Source: a bacterium (GTDB lineage Bacteria; Acidobacteriota; Thermoanaerobaculia; Multivoradales; J023). Taken from it: a stretch of DNA of 39,455 nucleotides. The stretch covers positions 1 through 39,455 of the forward strand of contig JAAELT010000361.1 of assembly GCA_024226315.1 (NCBI GenBank), written 5' to 3'. The notes beneath the pieces are model-generated. The model saw only the letters and a list, made by a program, of their open reading frames with translations, searched no databases and had not been told where the DNA came from. Made by a program: the position numbers and the translations under genes. This document shows positions 31,010 to 39,455 of this stretch, piece after piece; the stretch's first letter is position 1, and every line of letters starts with the position of its first letter.

Positions 31010-33840
31010 GCGACCTCGACGATCTTCTGACCCGCTGCAACTGCTGCACCGGGAGCAGTAGGGTAGTGCCGGTGGATCTCTCCCAGCGCCCGGGGCTCTC
31101 GAGCCTGGCCTACCGCATCGGCACCCACGGCCAGTTCAAGGAGGCGATGCTGGCGGCGCTCGCCGGCGACACGCCGCTGGGCGAGCTCGGCACGCGCCGC
31201 GACGACGACCTGACCATCGCCCTGCTCGACTCGTGGGCGACGGTGCTCGACGTGCTCACCTTCTACCAGGAGCGGATCGCCAACGAGAGTTACCTGCGCA
31301 CCGCCATCCACGAGCGCTCGCTCCACGAGCTGGCGCGGCTGGTGGGCTACCAGCCGCGGCCCGGGGTGGCCGCCGGCGTGCCGCTGTCTTTCACCCTCGA
31401 CGACGGCCCGAACGCGCCCGAGTCGGTGACCCTGCCGGTCGGCACCCGGGCGCAGAGCGTGCCGGTGGGAGGCGAGCTGCCGCAGAGCTTCGAGACCGTC
31501 AACGAGCTGCTGGCGCGCCCCGAATGGAACCGGCTCACTCCGCGTGCCGGCCGCCCGCAGACACTCAGTGTCACCACCACCTCGGTGTGGATCGAGGGAG
31601 TGTCGTCGGGCCTCTCAACCGGCGATGTGCTGCTGCTGGTGGACAAGGGCGCGCCCTTCCCTCGTCAGGTGACGGCGATCGACAAAGACGTCGAGAACGA
31701 GCGCACGCGGCTGACCATCGCCGAGGCCTGGGTGCCGGCCCCGCCGCCGAGCTCACCAGGCATCTCGGGAGGTTTCGGCTCGCGCGCCGTCTTCGGAGAG
31801 ACGGCACCGACGGACGGCGGCGGCGAAGAGGCGCGTCCGGCCGGGCGTGACGACCTGATGCGGGTTGCCGAGGATTCCGGCCCCGGCGCGGTTTCACGGC
31901 GCGAGATGATCGCGCGCCTGCGTCAGGGGCGCTACAACCGTGATCAGCTGCGCCAGGCCCTGGCCAACCGGCGCCGGGCCACCGATCCCGAGCCGGCGGA
32001 GGTCACCGCCACGGTTCCGGCGGAGGTCGCTGCCGCGACGCCAGTGTCGCGCGCCGCCCGAGCCACGGCGCTGGAGTACAGCGGGGTGTTCGGCAGCGAG
32101 ACGGCGCTCTACGCCCTGCGGGTGAAGACCGCCCCCTTCGGCCACAACGCCCCGGCCTACCCGAGCCTCCCTGCGGAATGGCGCGTCACCGGATTCTACC
32201 CGCAGTCCTGGGAAGGCATCGGCATTGCCGGCAAGGCCTTCGGTGGCTTGGGCACCGTCCAGGAGCTGCGCCTGGAGCGGGAGTTTCCCGAGGTCACCGC
32301 GGACTCCTGGGTGGTGATCCGCGACTCCGGGAGCCATCACATCTATCGCGTCGAGGGGGTGTCCGCGAAGACGGTGGTGGATTTCGGCCTCAGCGGGCGG
32401 GTCACCAGCTGCGAGCTCACACACCCGAGCGGAGCGGCCTTCACCTTCTACGACTACCAGGGCCTGGCCAGCTACTACGACCTGCGCGGCAGCGACATCT
32501 ACGCCGGCAGCGAGGAGCTGACGCTGGCCGACGAGCCGATCGAGACGATCGACCAGGGGACGACGCAGCTGGAGCTGGAAGAGGTGGTGTTCGATCTCGA
32601 AGCCGGACGGACGTTGATCCTGTGCGGCGAGCGCCACGATCTGCCGGGTGTGATCGAGCAGGAAGAACTGACGCTCGAGCAGGTGAACAACGACGGCGAT
32701 TACAGCGAGCTGCAGTTCACTCCGCCGCTCGAGCACACCTATCGCCGCGACAGCGTCGAGATCCATGCCAACGTGGTGACGGCGACCCACGGCGAGAGCC
32801 ATGGTGAAGTGCTGGGCTCGGGTGACGCCAGCCAGGCGTTCCAGACTTTCGCCCTGCGCCAGGCGCCGCTCACTCACGTTTCCGCGCCGGTGCCCAGCGG
32901 CGGCGAGAGCACCCTCGATCTGAGGGTCGGCGGCGTGCTGTGGCAGGAGGCCTCGGGCTTCTACTCCCTGGGGCCCGACGACCTGACCTATGTGCTCGAG
33001 CGCGACCACGACGGCGAGACCCGGGTGATCTTCGGCGACGGTATCAAGGGTGCCCGCCTGCCGACCGGCTCCGAGAACGTCAGCGCTTCCTATCGCGTCG
33101 GCATCGGCTCGGGCGGCCTGGTGGGCGCCGACTCGATCTCGCTCCTGGCCACGCGCCACCTGGGCGTCCGGGGCGTCGTCAACCCGCTCGCCTCGAGCGG
33201 TGCCGAGGACGCCGAGGACCGGGAGCAGCTGCGCCGGAACGCGCCGCTCACCGTGCTCACCTTCGACCGCGTGGTGGCACTCCAGGACTTCGAGGACTTC
33301 GCCCGCGCCTTCTCGGGTGTCGGCAAGGCCCGCGCGAGCTGGGTCTGGGACGGCAGCCGGCGGGTGGTGCACCTGACGGTCGCCGGCTCGGGCGGCGGAG
33401 CGCTGTCTCAGGCCGTGCGGGAGAATCTGCTGAAGGCGCTCGACGAGACCTCGGCGCCGTTCCAGCAGGTGCGCGTCGACGACCACGAGCTGCTGCTCTT
33501 CGACATCGACGCCAGCGTGCGCCTGGAGACCGGCTACCGCGGCGAGGCGGTGCTGCCGGCGGTGAAGGCCGCGCTGGCCGAGGCCTTCTCGTTCAGCGCC
33601 CGGGATTTCGCCCGGCGGGTGGCGACCAGCGAGGTGCTGGCGACCATCCAGGGGGTGGAGGGAGTCGCCGCCGTGACCCACCTGGATGAGCTCGAATACG
33701 CCACCTCCTCGAACTTCAACCAGCCCGACGAGATCGGCCTGCCGGCCCTGGGCGCCCGCTTCGACAGCGGAACCGTTCTACCCGCCCAGCTGCTGCTGGT
33801 GATGGAAGAAGAGATCCAAATCCAGGAGGCCTCGAGATGA
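31006..33840 (+). CDS. Baseplate J-like protein 2
   Basis: A 944-residue second baseplate protein, starting at ATG 31006 within an ATGA overlap. The frame stays open far upstream, but that is antiphase sequence over gene J1. The N-terminus reads SDLDDLLTRCNCCTGSSRVV, then SQRPGLSSLAYRIGTHGQFK, then LLDSWATVLDVLTFYQERIA, then NESYLRTAIHERSLHELARL: the paralogous version of the J1 core. Residues about 245-350 are a low-complexity insertion (ISGGFGSRAVFGETAPTDGG, then TVPAEVAAATPVSRAARATA). The C-terminal part repeats the iris module (VIFGDGIKGARLPTGSENVS, then VALQDFEDFARAFSGVGKAR). J1 and J2 probably form a heteromeric wedge, comparable to Afp11 with Afp12. Confidence 0.9.
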   Translation: MSDLDDLLTRCNCCTGSSRVVPVDLSQRPGLSSLAYRIGTHGQFKEAMLAALAGDTPLGELGTRRDDDLTIALLDSWATVLDVLTFYQERIANESYLRTAIHERSLHELARLVGYQPRPGVAAGVPLSFTLDDGPNAPESVTLPVGTRAQSVPVGGELPQSFETVNELLARPEWNRLTPRAGRPQTLSVTTTSVWIEGVSSGLSTGDVLLLVDKGAPFPRQVTAIDKDVENERTRLTIAEAWVPAPPPSSPGISGGFGSRAVFGETAPTDGGGEEARPAGRDDLMRVAEDSGPGAVSRREMIARLRQGRYNRDQLRQALANRRRATDPEPAEVTATVPAEVAAATPVSRAARATALEYSGVFGSETALYALRVKTAPFGHNAPAYPSLPAEWRVTGFYPQSWEGIGIAGKAFGGLGTVQELRLEREFPEVTADSWVVIRDSGSHHIYRVEGVSAKTVVDFGLSGRVTSCELTHPSGAAFTFYDYQGLASYYDLRGSDIYAGSEELTLADEPIETIDQGTTQLELEEVVFDLEAGRTLILCGERHDLPGVIEQEELTLEQVNNDGDYSELQFTPPLEHTYRRDSVEIHANVVTATHGESHGEVLGSGDASQAFQTFALRQAPLTHVSAPVPSGGESTLDLRVGGVLWQEASGFYSLGPDDLTYVLERDHDGETRVIFGDGIKGARLPTGSENVSASYRVGIGSGGLVGADSISLLATRHLGVRGVVNPLASSGAEDAEDREQLRRNAPLTVLTFDRVVALQDFEDFARAFSGVGKARASWVWDGSRRVVHLTVAGSGGGALSQAVRENLLKALDETSAPFQQVRVDDHELLLFDIDASVRLETGYRGEAVLPAVKAALAEAFSFSARDFARRVATSEVLATIQGVEGVAAVTHLDELEYATSSNFNQPDEIGLPALGARFDSGTVLPAQLLLVMEEEIQIQEASR

Positions 33841-35900
33841 GCCACTACGACACCGACAGCCTCTACCAGCTGCTGCCCGCGGTCTATCGCAAGCGCGATG
33901 CCGATGAGGGTTACCCGCTACGGACCCTGGTCGGCATCCTCGCCGAAGAGGCCCGGCTGGTCGAGCGCGACATCATGCAGCTCCACGACAACGCCTTCAT
34001 CGAGACCTGCTCGGAGTGGGTGGTGCCCTACATCGCCGACCTGGTCGGTTTGCGGCCGCTGCCGTTCGGCGACCTGCGCCGCAACGAGGTGGCCAACACC
34101 CTCGGCGCCCGGCGGCGCAAGGGAACCGCGGCGGTGCTCGAGCAGCTGGCGGCGGACGTCACCGGCTGGCCGGCGCGGGTGGTGGAGTACTTCCAGCACC
34201 TGGCGACCAGCCAGTTCATCGATCATCCGCGGCCGGCGAGCCACCGCACTCCCGACCTGCGGGACGCCGCCCGCTGCGAGCGCATCGGCGGCGCCTTCGA
34301 CGACACCCCCCGCACTGCCGACGTGCGCCGCATCGCCACCGGCCGCGGGCGTCACAACGTCGGCAACCTCGGGCTGTGGGCGTGGCGCCTGGGCGCCTAC
34401 CCGCTGCACCTGATCCAGCCGCTGGAGGTGGCGGCGGGGCAGTACTCCTTCAGCCCCCTGGGCCTCGACCAGCCGCTCTATCATCATCCCGTCACCGAGA
34501 CCGCGCCGACCCAGATCGCCGGCGAGATCCACGTCCCCGAGCCGATCCGGCGCCGCCAGCTGGCAGCCGATACGGACGGCAACTACCTGGGCGCCGGCCG
34601 CAGCCTGGCGGTCTACACGCTCGTTGGTGGCGAATGGACGCCGGTCGTCACCCCGATCGTCTCCTGCGACCTGAGCGATCCGGGCGGCTGGACCCGGCCG
34701 CTGCCGGCGGGCGTCATCGCGCTCGATCCGGAGTGCGGGCGCCTGGCCTTCGGCCCCGGCGTCAGGGTGCCCTCGCCACTGCGCGTCAGCTGCCACCTGG
34801 GCTTCAGCGACTCCCTCGGAGGCGGCCAGTATCCGCGCCAGGTCGAGGACGACGACGTGGAGCCGACCGTGGTGGTGGGCGACGCCGCCGATCCCAGGAT
34901 CATCGCCACGCTCGACGGGCTGCAGCTCGAGGCGACTCTTGCCGACGCGCTGGTTCGGGTCCAGGACGGCTGGAGCGACGGCCAGACCCGGGTGATCGAG
35001 ATCCGCGACAGCCGGACCTACAGCGAGGCGTTGGGAGCGGTGAACGTGCCGGCCAACGCTCGCCTGGTGATCCGGGCGGCGGACCAGGAGCGCCCGGCGG
35101 TGCTGCTGCCGGGACCGTTCGCCGTCCAGGCCGCGGCGGGCAGCGCCCTGGCCCTCGACGGCCTGCTGATCGCCGGTGATCGGATCGTGGTCTCCGGCGA
35201 GCTCAACCGGCTGACGATCAGCCACTCGACGCTGGTGCCGGGCCACACCGTGGCCGCCGACGGCACCCCGGGTATCACCGGGGCGGTGAGCCTGGTGCTC
35301 GACTGCGACACTACCGAGGCGACGGTCTCGAGCTCGATCGTGGGCGCCCTGTGGGTCGCCTCGGAGGCCGAGATGACTCTCGAGGACGTCATCGTCGACG
35401 CCCACGACCCGGCGAGCTCGGCTTATGCCGGGGGGGACGGCAACGGCTACGGCGGCGCGCTTACCGCCTCCCGGGTCACCGTGATCGGCAGCGTCGCCAC
35501 CCGGGCGATCCCGGTGGGCGAGGACAGCCTGTTCCTCGGCACCGTGACCGCCGAGCGCCGGCAGGAGGGTGGCGTGCGCTACAGCTGGGTGACGCCGGCC
35601 TCGCGCGTGCCCCGGCGCTACCGTTGCCAGCCCGAGCTGCCCGACGATGTCTCGGAGGTGGAGCGGGCCCGCGCCCTGGCGCGCCTGACGCCGCGCTTCA
35701 CCACCCTGCGTTACGGCCAGCCGGCCTACGCCCAGCTCGCCGCCCGCGGCCCGGCGGAGATCCGCACCGGCGCCGCCGACGGCTCCGAGATGGGGGCCTT
35801 CTCCGGTCTCGGCCAGGCACACCGTACGGCGAGCCTGCGCCAACGACTCGACGAATTCCTGCCGGTGGGCCTCGAAGCCGGCATCCTGTTCGCTAGCTAA
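33837..35900 (+). CDS. Tail protein I-like baseplate protein with beta-helix C-terminus
   Basis: A 687-residue protein. Residues 1-200 are tail protein I-like (YQLLPAVYRKRDADEGYPLR, then LVERDIMQLHDNAFIETCSE, then PYIADLVGLRPLP, then RRRKGTAAVLEQLAADVTGW). This region contacts the J ring and links to fibres. The middle carries a DPECGRLAFG strand typical of the eCIS version. From about 370 on come short beta strands with regular hydrophobic spacing (AGSALALDGLLIAGDRIVVS, then LTISHSTLVPGHTV, then MTLEDVIVDAHDPAS), consistent with a right-handed beta-helix. The ATG overlaps the J2 stop. The C-terminal segment (LRYGQPAYAQLAARGPAEIR, then MGAFSGLGQAHRTASLRQRL) is conserved among eCIS relatives from memory. 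Confidence 0.85.
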   Translation: MSHYDTDSLYQLLPAVYRKRDADEGYPLRTLVGILAEEARLVERDIMQLHDNAFIETCSEWVVPYIADLVGLRPLPFGDLRRNEVANTLGARRRKGTAAVLEQLAADVTGWPARVVEYFQHLATSQFIDHPRPASHRTPDLRDAARCERIGGAFDDTPRTADVRRIATGRGRHNVGNLGLWAWRLGAYPLHLIQPLEVAAGQYSFSPLGLDQPLYHHPVTETAPTQIAGEIHVPEPIRRRQLAADTDGNYLGAGRSLAVYTLVGGEWTPVVTPIVSCDLSDPGGWTRPLPAGVIALDPECGRLAFGPGVRVPSPLRVSCHLGFSDSLGGGQYPRQVEDDDVEPTVVVGDAADPRIIATLDGLQLEATLADALVRVQDGWSDGQTRVIEIRDSRTYSEALGAVNVPANARLVIRAADQERPAVLLPGPFAVQAAAGSALALDGLLIAGDRIVVSGELNRLTISHSTLVPGHTVAADGTPGITGAVSLVLDCDTTEATVSSSIVGALWVASEAEMTLEDVIVDAHDPASSAYAGGDGNGYGGALTASRVTVIGSVATRAIPVGEDSLFLGTVTAERRQEGGVRYSWVTPASRVPRRYRCQPELPDDVSEVERARALARLTPRFTTLRYGQPAYAQLAARGPAEIRTGAADGSEMGAFSGLGQAHRTASLRQRLDEFLPVGLEAGILFAS

Positions 35901-35921
35901 CCGACTACTGGAGCCAGACCG

Positions 35922-38096
35922 ATGAAAGGCGACTTCACTCGATCCACCTTCGACCCCACCAAGGGATATACCAGCGTCCGCATGCAGCAGGGGCGCGTGC
36001 AGCTCGATGCCGACTGGAACGAACAGATCGACATCCAGGACCATCTGCGGCGGATGATGCTCGGCGACGTGCTCGGCGCCAGCGGCGTGCCGCGCGAGCA
36101 GCCGGACAGTTTCGAGATCTACTTTCAGGGAGGCCAGCTGCGAGCCCGTCCCGGACGCATCTGGGTTGACGGCATGCCGTGCGAGAGCGGCGGCAACCCG
36201 CTAATGGACGCCGCGCCGGCTACCGGCACCTGGCTGGCCTACCTCGACGTCTGGCAGAGTCACGTCACCGCCATCGAGGACCCGGATATTCGCGAGACCG
36301 CCCTCGGCGGCCCGGATTCCTCGACCCGCACCCGCACCCACTGCCGGGTTCGCTTCGCCCAGGTCGCCCCCGGCACCACCTGTCTCGACGTCGCCGACTG
36401 GACCGATCCGCTCGACACGACGGGCACCATGGCGGCCCAGTTCCAGGCCGCGGGCGTGGGCTCGAGCGATCCGTGCGAGGTGCCTGCGGACGCCGGCTAC
36501 GCCGGTCTCGAGAACCACCTCTACCGGGTCGAGGTCCACGATGGTGGCGAGATCCTGCCGAACGGCAACGTCGGCCCGGCCGGCAGTCCGACCTTCAAAT
36601 GGTCGCGCGACAACGGCTCGATCACCGCCGAATGGTTGGCCAGCTCGAGCAGGCAGGTGACGATCCGCAATCCGCGCCAGGACTCGGTGCGCGGCTTCCA
36701 GGACCCCCCGTTCTGGATCGAGATGAGCGACGACATCACCGTGATCGACGACCAGCTCGGCCGTGTCGCCGAGGTCAAGAGTTACAGCGAGAGCTCGACC
36801 GGCGAGGCCGTGCTCGAGCTGGACGGCGACGAGGACGAAGCGCCCGCGCCTAACAGCTCCAGCCACCCCAAGGTCCGGCGCTGGGACGCCGAGCTCGAGA
36901 ACGTCGCGACCGGCAAATGGATCGATCTCGAATACGGCATCCAGATCCAGTTCCAGCCCGGCGTCTACCGCAGCGGCGACTACTGGCTGATCCCCGCCCG
37001 GGCCTTCATCGGCGATTATTCCGGCGGCATCGAATGGCCCGAGGGCGACGGCAACGTGCCGGCGGAGGTGCCGCCCCACGGCGGAGAGCGCCGGGCCGCC
37101 AAGTTGGCGGTGGTGGAGCTCAACAACACGGTTCCGACCTCGATCGAGGACTGCCGGCAGGTGTTCTCGCCGCTCGCCGAGCAAGTCACCTTCACCCTGG
37201 CGGGGGGCGACAGCCAGGCCGGCCACCCGGGAGAGACCCTGCCGTGCCCGCTGCAGGTCGCCGTGCTCCAGGGCAAGCACCCGATCGCCGGAGCGCGCGT
37301 GCGCTTCACCGCGCTCAGCGATGGCGGCGCGGTCGACGGCGTCCCCGAAGTCGAAGCCGTGACCAACGCCGACGGCATCGCCGAGGTCAGCTGGAAGCTG
37401 CCGGCGGTGATCACGCCCTTCATCGGTGCCGGCCGCCAGTGTCTGACGGTCAAGGCGCGGCTGCTCGGCCCGGGAGGCACGGACGCCGTCGCACCGATCA
37501 CCTTCAGCGCCGATCTCAGAGTGGCGAGCGAGGTGGCGTTCACGCCGGCCCCGGAGTGCGATGCGCTCCAGGGCTACAACGATGTCGAGTCGGCGATCAA
37601 CCAGATGTGTCTGGCCAACGGTGGCGGCAAGCGGGCGATCGGGGAGTTCAGCTTCGCCGATCCGGCCGACGGTCAGCCGAAGACGATCCCGCTGACGTTC
37701 CTTCCCAAGTACGTCTGGGCGGTCGTGGCGGCTTCTGCCGCCATGCCGGCTGTCAGTGGCGCGGAGGTGACCGGTTACGCCGAGCTGGGCGCCGACGGCA
37801 CCATCACCCAGCGCTCCATGCACCGTGCCTGCATCGGCTACGGGGGTACAGATAACAGGTACTACAGCTTCCACCGCGATTTTTCCGGCAGCGCCACCTA
37901 CGCCTTTCGCCCGCATCTCGCTCACATGCGGTTCCATCGCCCGGACGCGAGTCCGGCCAAGTACGAGTACTTCGTCCTGGACGTCACGAGCTTCGACGAC
38001 ACGGGGCTGACCCTGACGGTGACCCGGTTCAAGAAGAGCTCGAACTACGACACGATCAGCACCTACCTCAACGGCTATCTGGTGATCTTCGGGTAG
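35922..38096 (+). CDS. DUF6519 fibre/baseplate protein with Ig-like and variable tail domain
   Basis: A 724-residue protein. The N-terminus MKGDFTRSTFDPTKGYTSVR, then MQQGRVQLDADWNEQIDIQD is the DUF6519 signature, found in eCIS and related tails and thought to anchor on the baseplate. Residues about 200-340 have FKWSRDNGSITAEWL, then DYWLIPARAF. An invasin-like Ig domain follows at about 434-545 (LQVAVLQGKHPIAGARVRFT, then VTNADGIAEVSWKL). The last about 150 residues (from FLPKYVWAVVAASA to STYLNGYLVIFG) form a separate aromatic-rich domain of the kind that would bind a receptor. GGAG lies 8 nt before the ATG. This is the leading candidate for target recognition in the particle. Confidence 0.82.
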   Translation: MKGDFTRSTFDPTKGYTSVRMQQGRVQLDADWNEQIDIQDHLRRMMLGDVLGASGVPREQPDSFEIYFQGGQLRARPGRIWVDGMPCESGGNPLMDAAPATGTWLAYLDVWQSHVTAIEDPDIRETALGGPDSSTRTRTHCRVRFAQVAPGTTCLDVADWTDPLDTTGTMAAQFQAAGVGSSDPCEVPADAGYAGLENHLYRVEVHDGGEILPNGNVGPAGSPTFKWSRDNGSITAEWLASSSRQVTIRNPRQDSVRGFQDPPFWIEMSDDITVIDDQLGRVAEVKSYSESSTGEAVLELDGDEDEAPAPNSSSHPKVRRWDAELENVATGKWIDLEYGIQIQFQPGVYRSGDYWLIPARAFIGDYSGGIEWPEGDGNVPAEVPPHGGERRAAKLAVVELNNTVPTSIEDCRQVFSPLAEQVTFTLAGGDSQAGHPGETLPCPLQVAVLQGKHPIAGARVRFTALSDGGAVDGVPEVEAVTNADGIAEVSWKLPAVITPFIGAGRQCLTVKARLLGPGGTDAVAPITFSADLRVASEVAFTPAPECDALQGYNDVESAINQMCLANGGGKRAIGEFSFADPADGQPKTIPLTFLPKYVWAVVAASAAMPAVSGAEVTGYAELGADGTITQRSMHRACIGYGGTDNRYYSFHRDFSGSATYAFRPHLAHMRFHRPDASPAKYEYFVLDVTSFDDTGLTLTVTRFKKSSNYDTISTYLNGYLVIFG

Positions 38097-38146
38097 CCGG
38101 CGGCTGCCGAGAGGAGAACTTTGGAACAGATTGATAGGAGATTCCC

Positions 38147-39037
38147 ATGTGGGTCATATTTCGGAAGTCCGACAAGAAAGTGATCGGTAGGACCGCCCAT
38201 TCCTCGAGCCGCGAGCTCGAAAAGGGCTTCGCCATCACGGAGGTGTTGAGCGGCAGGCTGAAGGGCGCCAAGGCAGCGGATTTCGACGCAATCCAGGTCC
38301 GGGATCCTGCCGAGGTGAGCGCTCTTCAGGGCGCGGGATTCGGGCAGGAGGTCGTGATCGAACAGAAAGAGGACGGTTCTTTCGCGACCGGGATCCGGGG
38401 CACCGAGAGTTTCCAGCTCTCGCTCCAGACCGACGCCGAAAGCTTCCATCCGGTCGACGACGTGCCATTGGTGCCCGCCGACGGCAAGTCGATCACCGAG
38501 GTGACGATCCAGAAGATCGACGACGAGCAGAAGCCGGTGGCGCGGCGCCAGGACGACGATCAGCTGTTTCTGCGCGCCAATCACGGCACGCTGCTCGACA
38601 CCAGGGGTGAGGCGGTGCACCACGTCAAGCTCAGCCGCGGCGAAGGTGCGTTCCAGCTGCGCGCCGACAATGAGGCGCGGTTGGCGACCATCCGGGTCTT
38701 CAATGGCGATCCCAACCTCGAGGACGCGTCGATCGAGATCGAGTTCGTGCCGCCGACGGCCGCGTCCGTGGAGGAACAGACCGCGTCGTTCGGGAGCGGC
38801 AAGAGGGTCGAACCGGTCGGAACCGTCGGGCCGGAGGCGCGCTTCGGGGTCACCGAGGTCTCCGGCATCGGCGTCAAGCTGGGCCGGCAGCTGGCGATCA
38901 GCGGCGTCTCCACCGTCGGCGACCTGCTGGCCGCCGAGCCGGCGCGGCTGGCCGCGACGCTCGGCACGTCGGTCAAGCGAGTGGAGAAGTTCGCCGAGCT
39001 CGGACGAAGCTTGCTGAGCGAAGGATCCGGGGGATAA
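38147..39037 (+). CDS. Operon-terminal protein with Ig-like and helix-hairpin-helix domains
   Basis: A 296-residue protein, last gene of the operon. Residues 1-90 are unknown (MWVIFRKSDKKVIGRTAHSS, then RELEKGFAITEVL). About 138-210 look like an invasin-type Ig domain (QLFLRANHGTLLDTRGEAVH, then RLATIRVFNGDPN, then IEIEFVPP). About 233-292 contain a helix-hairpin-helix pair (VSGIGVKLGRQLAISGVSTV, then GDLLAAEPARLAATLG), like DUF4332-type modules. AGGAG (38136-38140) lies 6 nt before the ATG, 50 nt after the fibre gene, so it is probably co-transcribed. I know of no standard eCIS role. It may be an additional surface fibre component, a cargo, or an adaptor. Confidence 0.7.
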   Translation: MWVIFRKSDKKVIGRTAHSSSRELEKGFAITEVLSGRLKGAKAADFDAIQVRDPAEVSALQGAGFGQEVVIEQKEDGSFATGIRGTESFQLSLQTDAESFHPVDDVPLVPADGKSITEVTIQKIDDEQKPVARRQDDDQLFLRANHGTLLDTRGEAVHHVKLSRGEGAFQLRADNEARLATIRVFNGDPNLEDASIEIEFVPPTAASVEEQTASFGSGKRVEPVGTVGPEARFGVTEVSGIGVKLGRQLAISGVSTVGDLLAAEPARLAATLGTSVKRVEKFAELGRSLLSEGSGG

Positions 39038-39165
39038 TCAGTCGGCCTTCGTGCACGGTCGCTCGAATGCGTAGCTTTCGGCGGTCGGGCCGACGAAGAA
39101 GTCCCGGGCCCAAGGAGCTCGAGCTCGAAACCCAGGGCCGCTGAGGCTCGACAGACATGACCGAC

Positions 39166-39194
39166 GAGAGAGCCCGGCCTGGCCGGGCTCTCTC
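39166..39194 (+). terminator. Intrinsic terminator after the eCIS operon
   Basis: GAGAGAGCCCGGC (39166-39178) pairs perfectly with GCCGGGCTCTCTC (39182-39194): a 13-bp stem with a 3-nt loop, followed by CTTTCC. It lies 129 bp after the last operon stop. The 39038-39349 stretch contains no credible gene. Confidence 0.8.
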
Positions 39195-39349
39195 CTTTCC
39201 GGAGATCGAGGCTTTTTCCCGCGATTTGGCGCGATCGAACAAACGGCTTGCGCGTCAGACCAAGACACCCCGCTGTTCCCGGGAGCATACTGTCTTCGGA
39301 CTCGGGAGCACCGAGCCGCAACTTCGACCGACCATCTGGGAGAAAGACC

Positions 39350-39455
39350 ATGTTGAGCCTCAATCGCAGAAAATGGAACGACGGAAACCTGGACCTGAAC
39401 CCGTGCCGGATGAAGCGCGTTCACGTAAACCATGAAGAGATGGTGGATACCGTCA
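39350..39455 (+). CDS. Start of an unknown gene, cut by the window edge
   Basis: ATG 39350, preceded by GGGAGAAAG, opens a frame reading MLSLNRRKWNDGNLDLNPCR, then MKRVHVNHEEMVDTV, which continues beyond the window. The 35 visible residues are basic and polar, with no signal peptide and no motif I recognise. Because it follows a terminator it should have its own promoter, though none could be assigned. It may or may not belong to the eCIS locus. Confidence 0.45.
   Translation, partial: MLSLNRRKWNDGNLDLNPCRMKRVHVNHEEMVDTV

Noticed and set aside
33918..36044. A 708-codon minus-strand frame opposite the tail I-like gene
   Set aside because: Same artefact; composition and lack of motifs argue against coding.
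12245..39037. Prophage or type VI secretion system
   Set aside because: There is no capsid, portal, terminase, integrase or lysis gene, and no TssJLM or ClpV. The DUF4157, DUF4255, DUF6519 and Afp15-like genes indicate an eCIS.

Overview
The window is GC-rich bacterial chromosome, not phage or plasmid. About two thirds of it (12245-39037) is one strand-coherent operon encoding a complete extracellular contractile injection system (eCIS, the Afp/PVC/MAC type of phage-tail-like particle). No rRNA, tRNA, integrase, transposase or CRISPR array was seen. The host cannot be named from the sequence. High GC, GTG starts, ATGA gene overlaps and the gene content would fit an environmental lineage such as Acidobacteriota, but that is a guess.

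Layout. (1) 1-1304 is a decaying left edge: the C-terminal end of an HNH nuclease with an in-frame TGA where a cysteine is expected, an unknown three-helix membrane protein, and a 4-oxalocrotonate-tautomerase-like gene cut by an amber codon. (2) 1509-4207 holds an endonuclease/exonuclease/phosphatase-fold protein and, on the opposite strand, an exported alpha/beta hydrolase fused to an extra C-terminal domain. (3) 4208-6169 is a 2-kb non-coding island of several tandem-repeat families with 40-42 bp periods. (4) 6170-7229 is the most unusual part: eleven consecutive tiny genes, each exactly 19 codons plus stop, each preceded by a purine-rich or Shine-Dalgarno-like sequence, all fitting M-K-I-x-T-x-V-x-A-G-I-R-A-x-I-V-I-x-G. 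A perfect terminator hairpin, a degenerate twelfth copy and a 13-bp palindrome divide the array into five plus six genes. (5) 7255-11880 carries an XdhC/CoxI-family protein 25 nt after the last micropeptide, then on the minus strand a metallophosphoesterase, the site-2 protease RseP and an alpha/beta hydrolase with a tetratricopeptide sensor-like C-terminus. (6) 12245-39037 is the eCIS operon. (7) A terminator and the start of another gene close the window.

The eCIS genes run: sheath, tube, gp26-like zinc-ribbon protein, disordered linker protein, DUF4255 tube cap, AAA+ ATPase, small conserved protein, a 1723-residue DUF4157 protein, CIS tube-domain baseplate protein, LysM protein, gpD-like and gp5-like halves of a split VgrG spike, PAAR-like tip, gp25, two large baseplate J-like proteins, tail protein I-like protein, DUF6519 fibre-like protein, and a terminal Ig/helix-hairpin-helix protein. 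Most are spaced by a few bases or overlap by 4, so they are probably co-transcribed and translationally coupled. The DUF4157 protein is the best candidate for cargo and/or tape measure. The DUF6519 and terminal proteins are candidates for target recognition.
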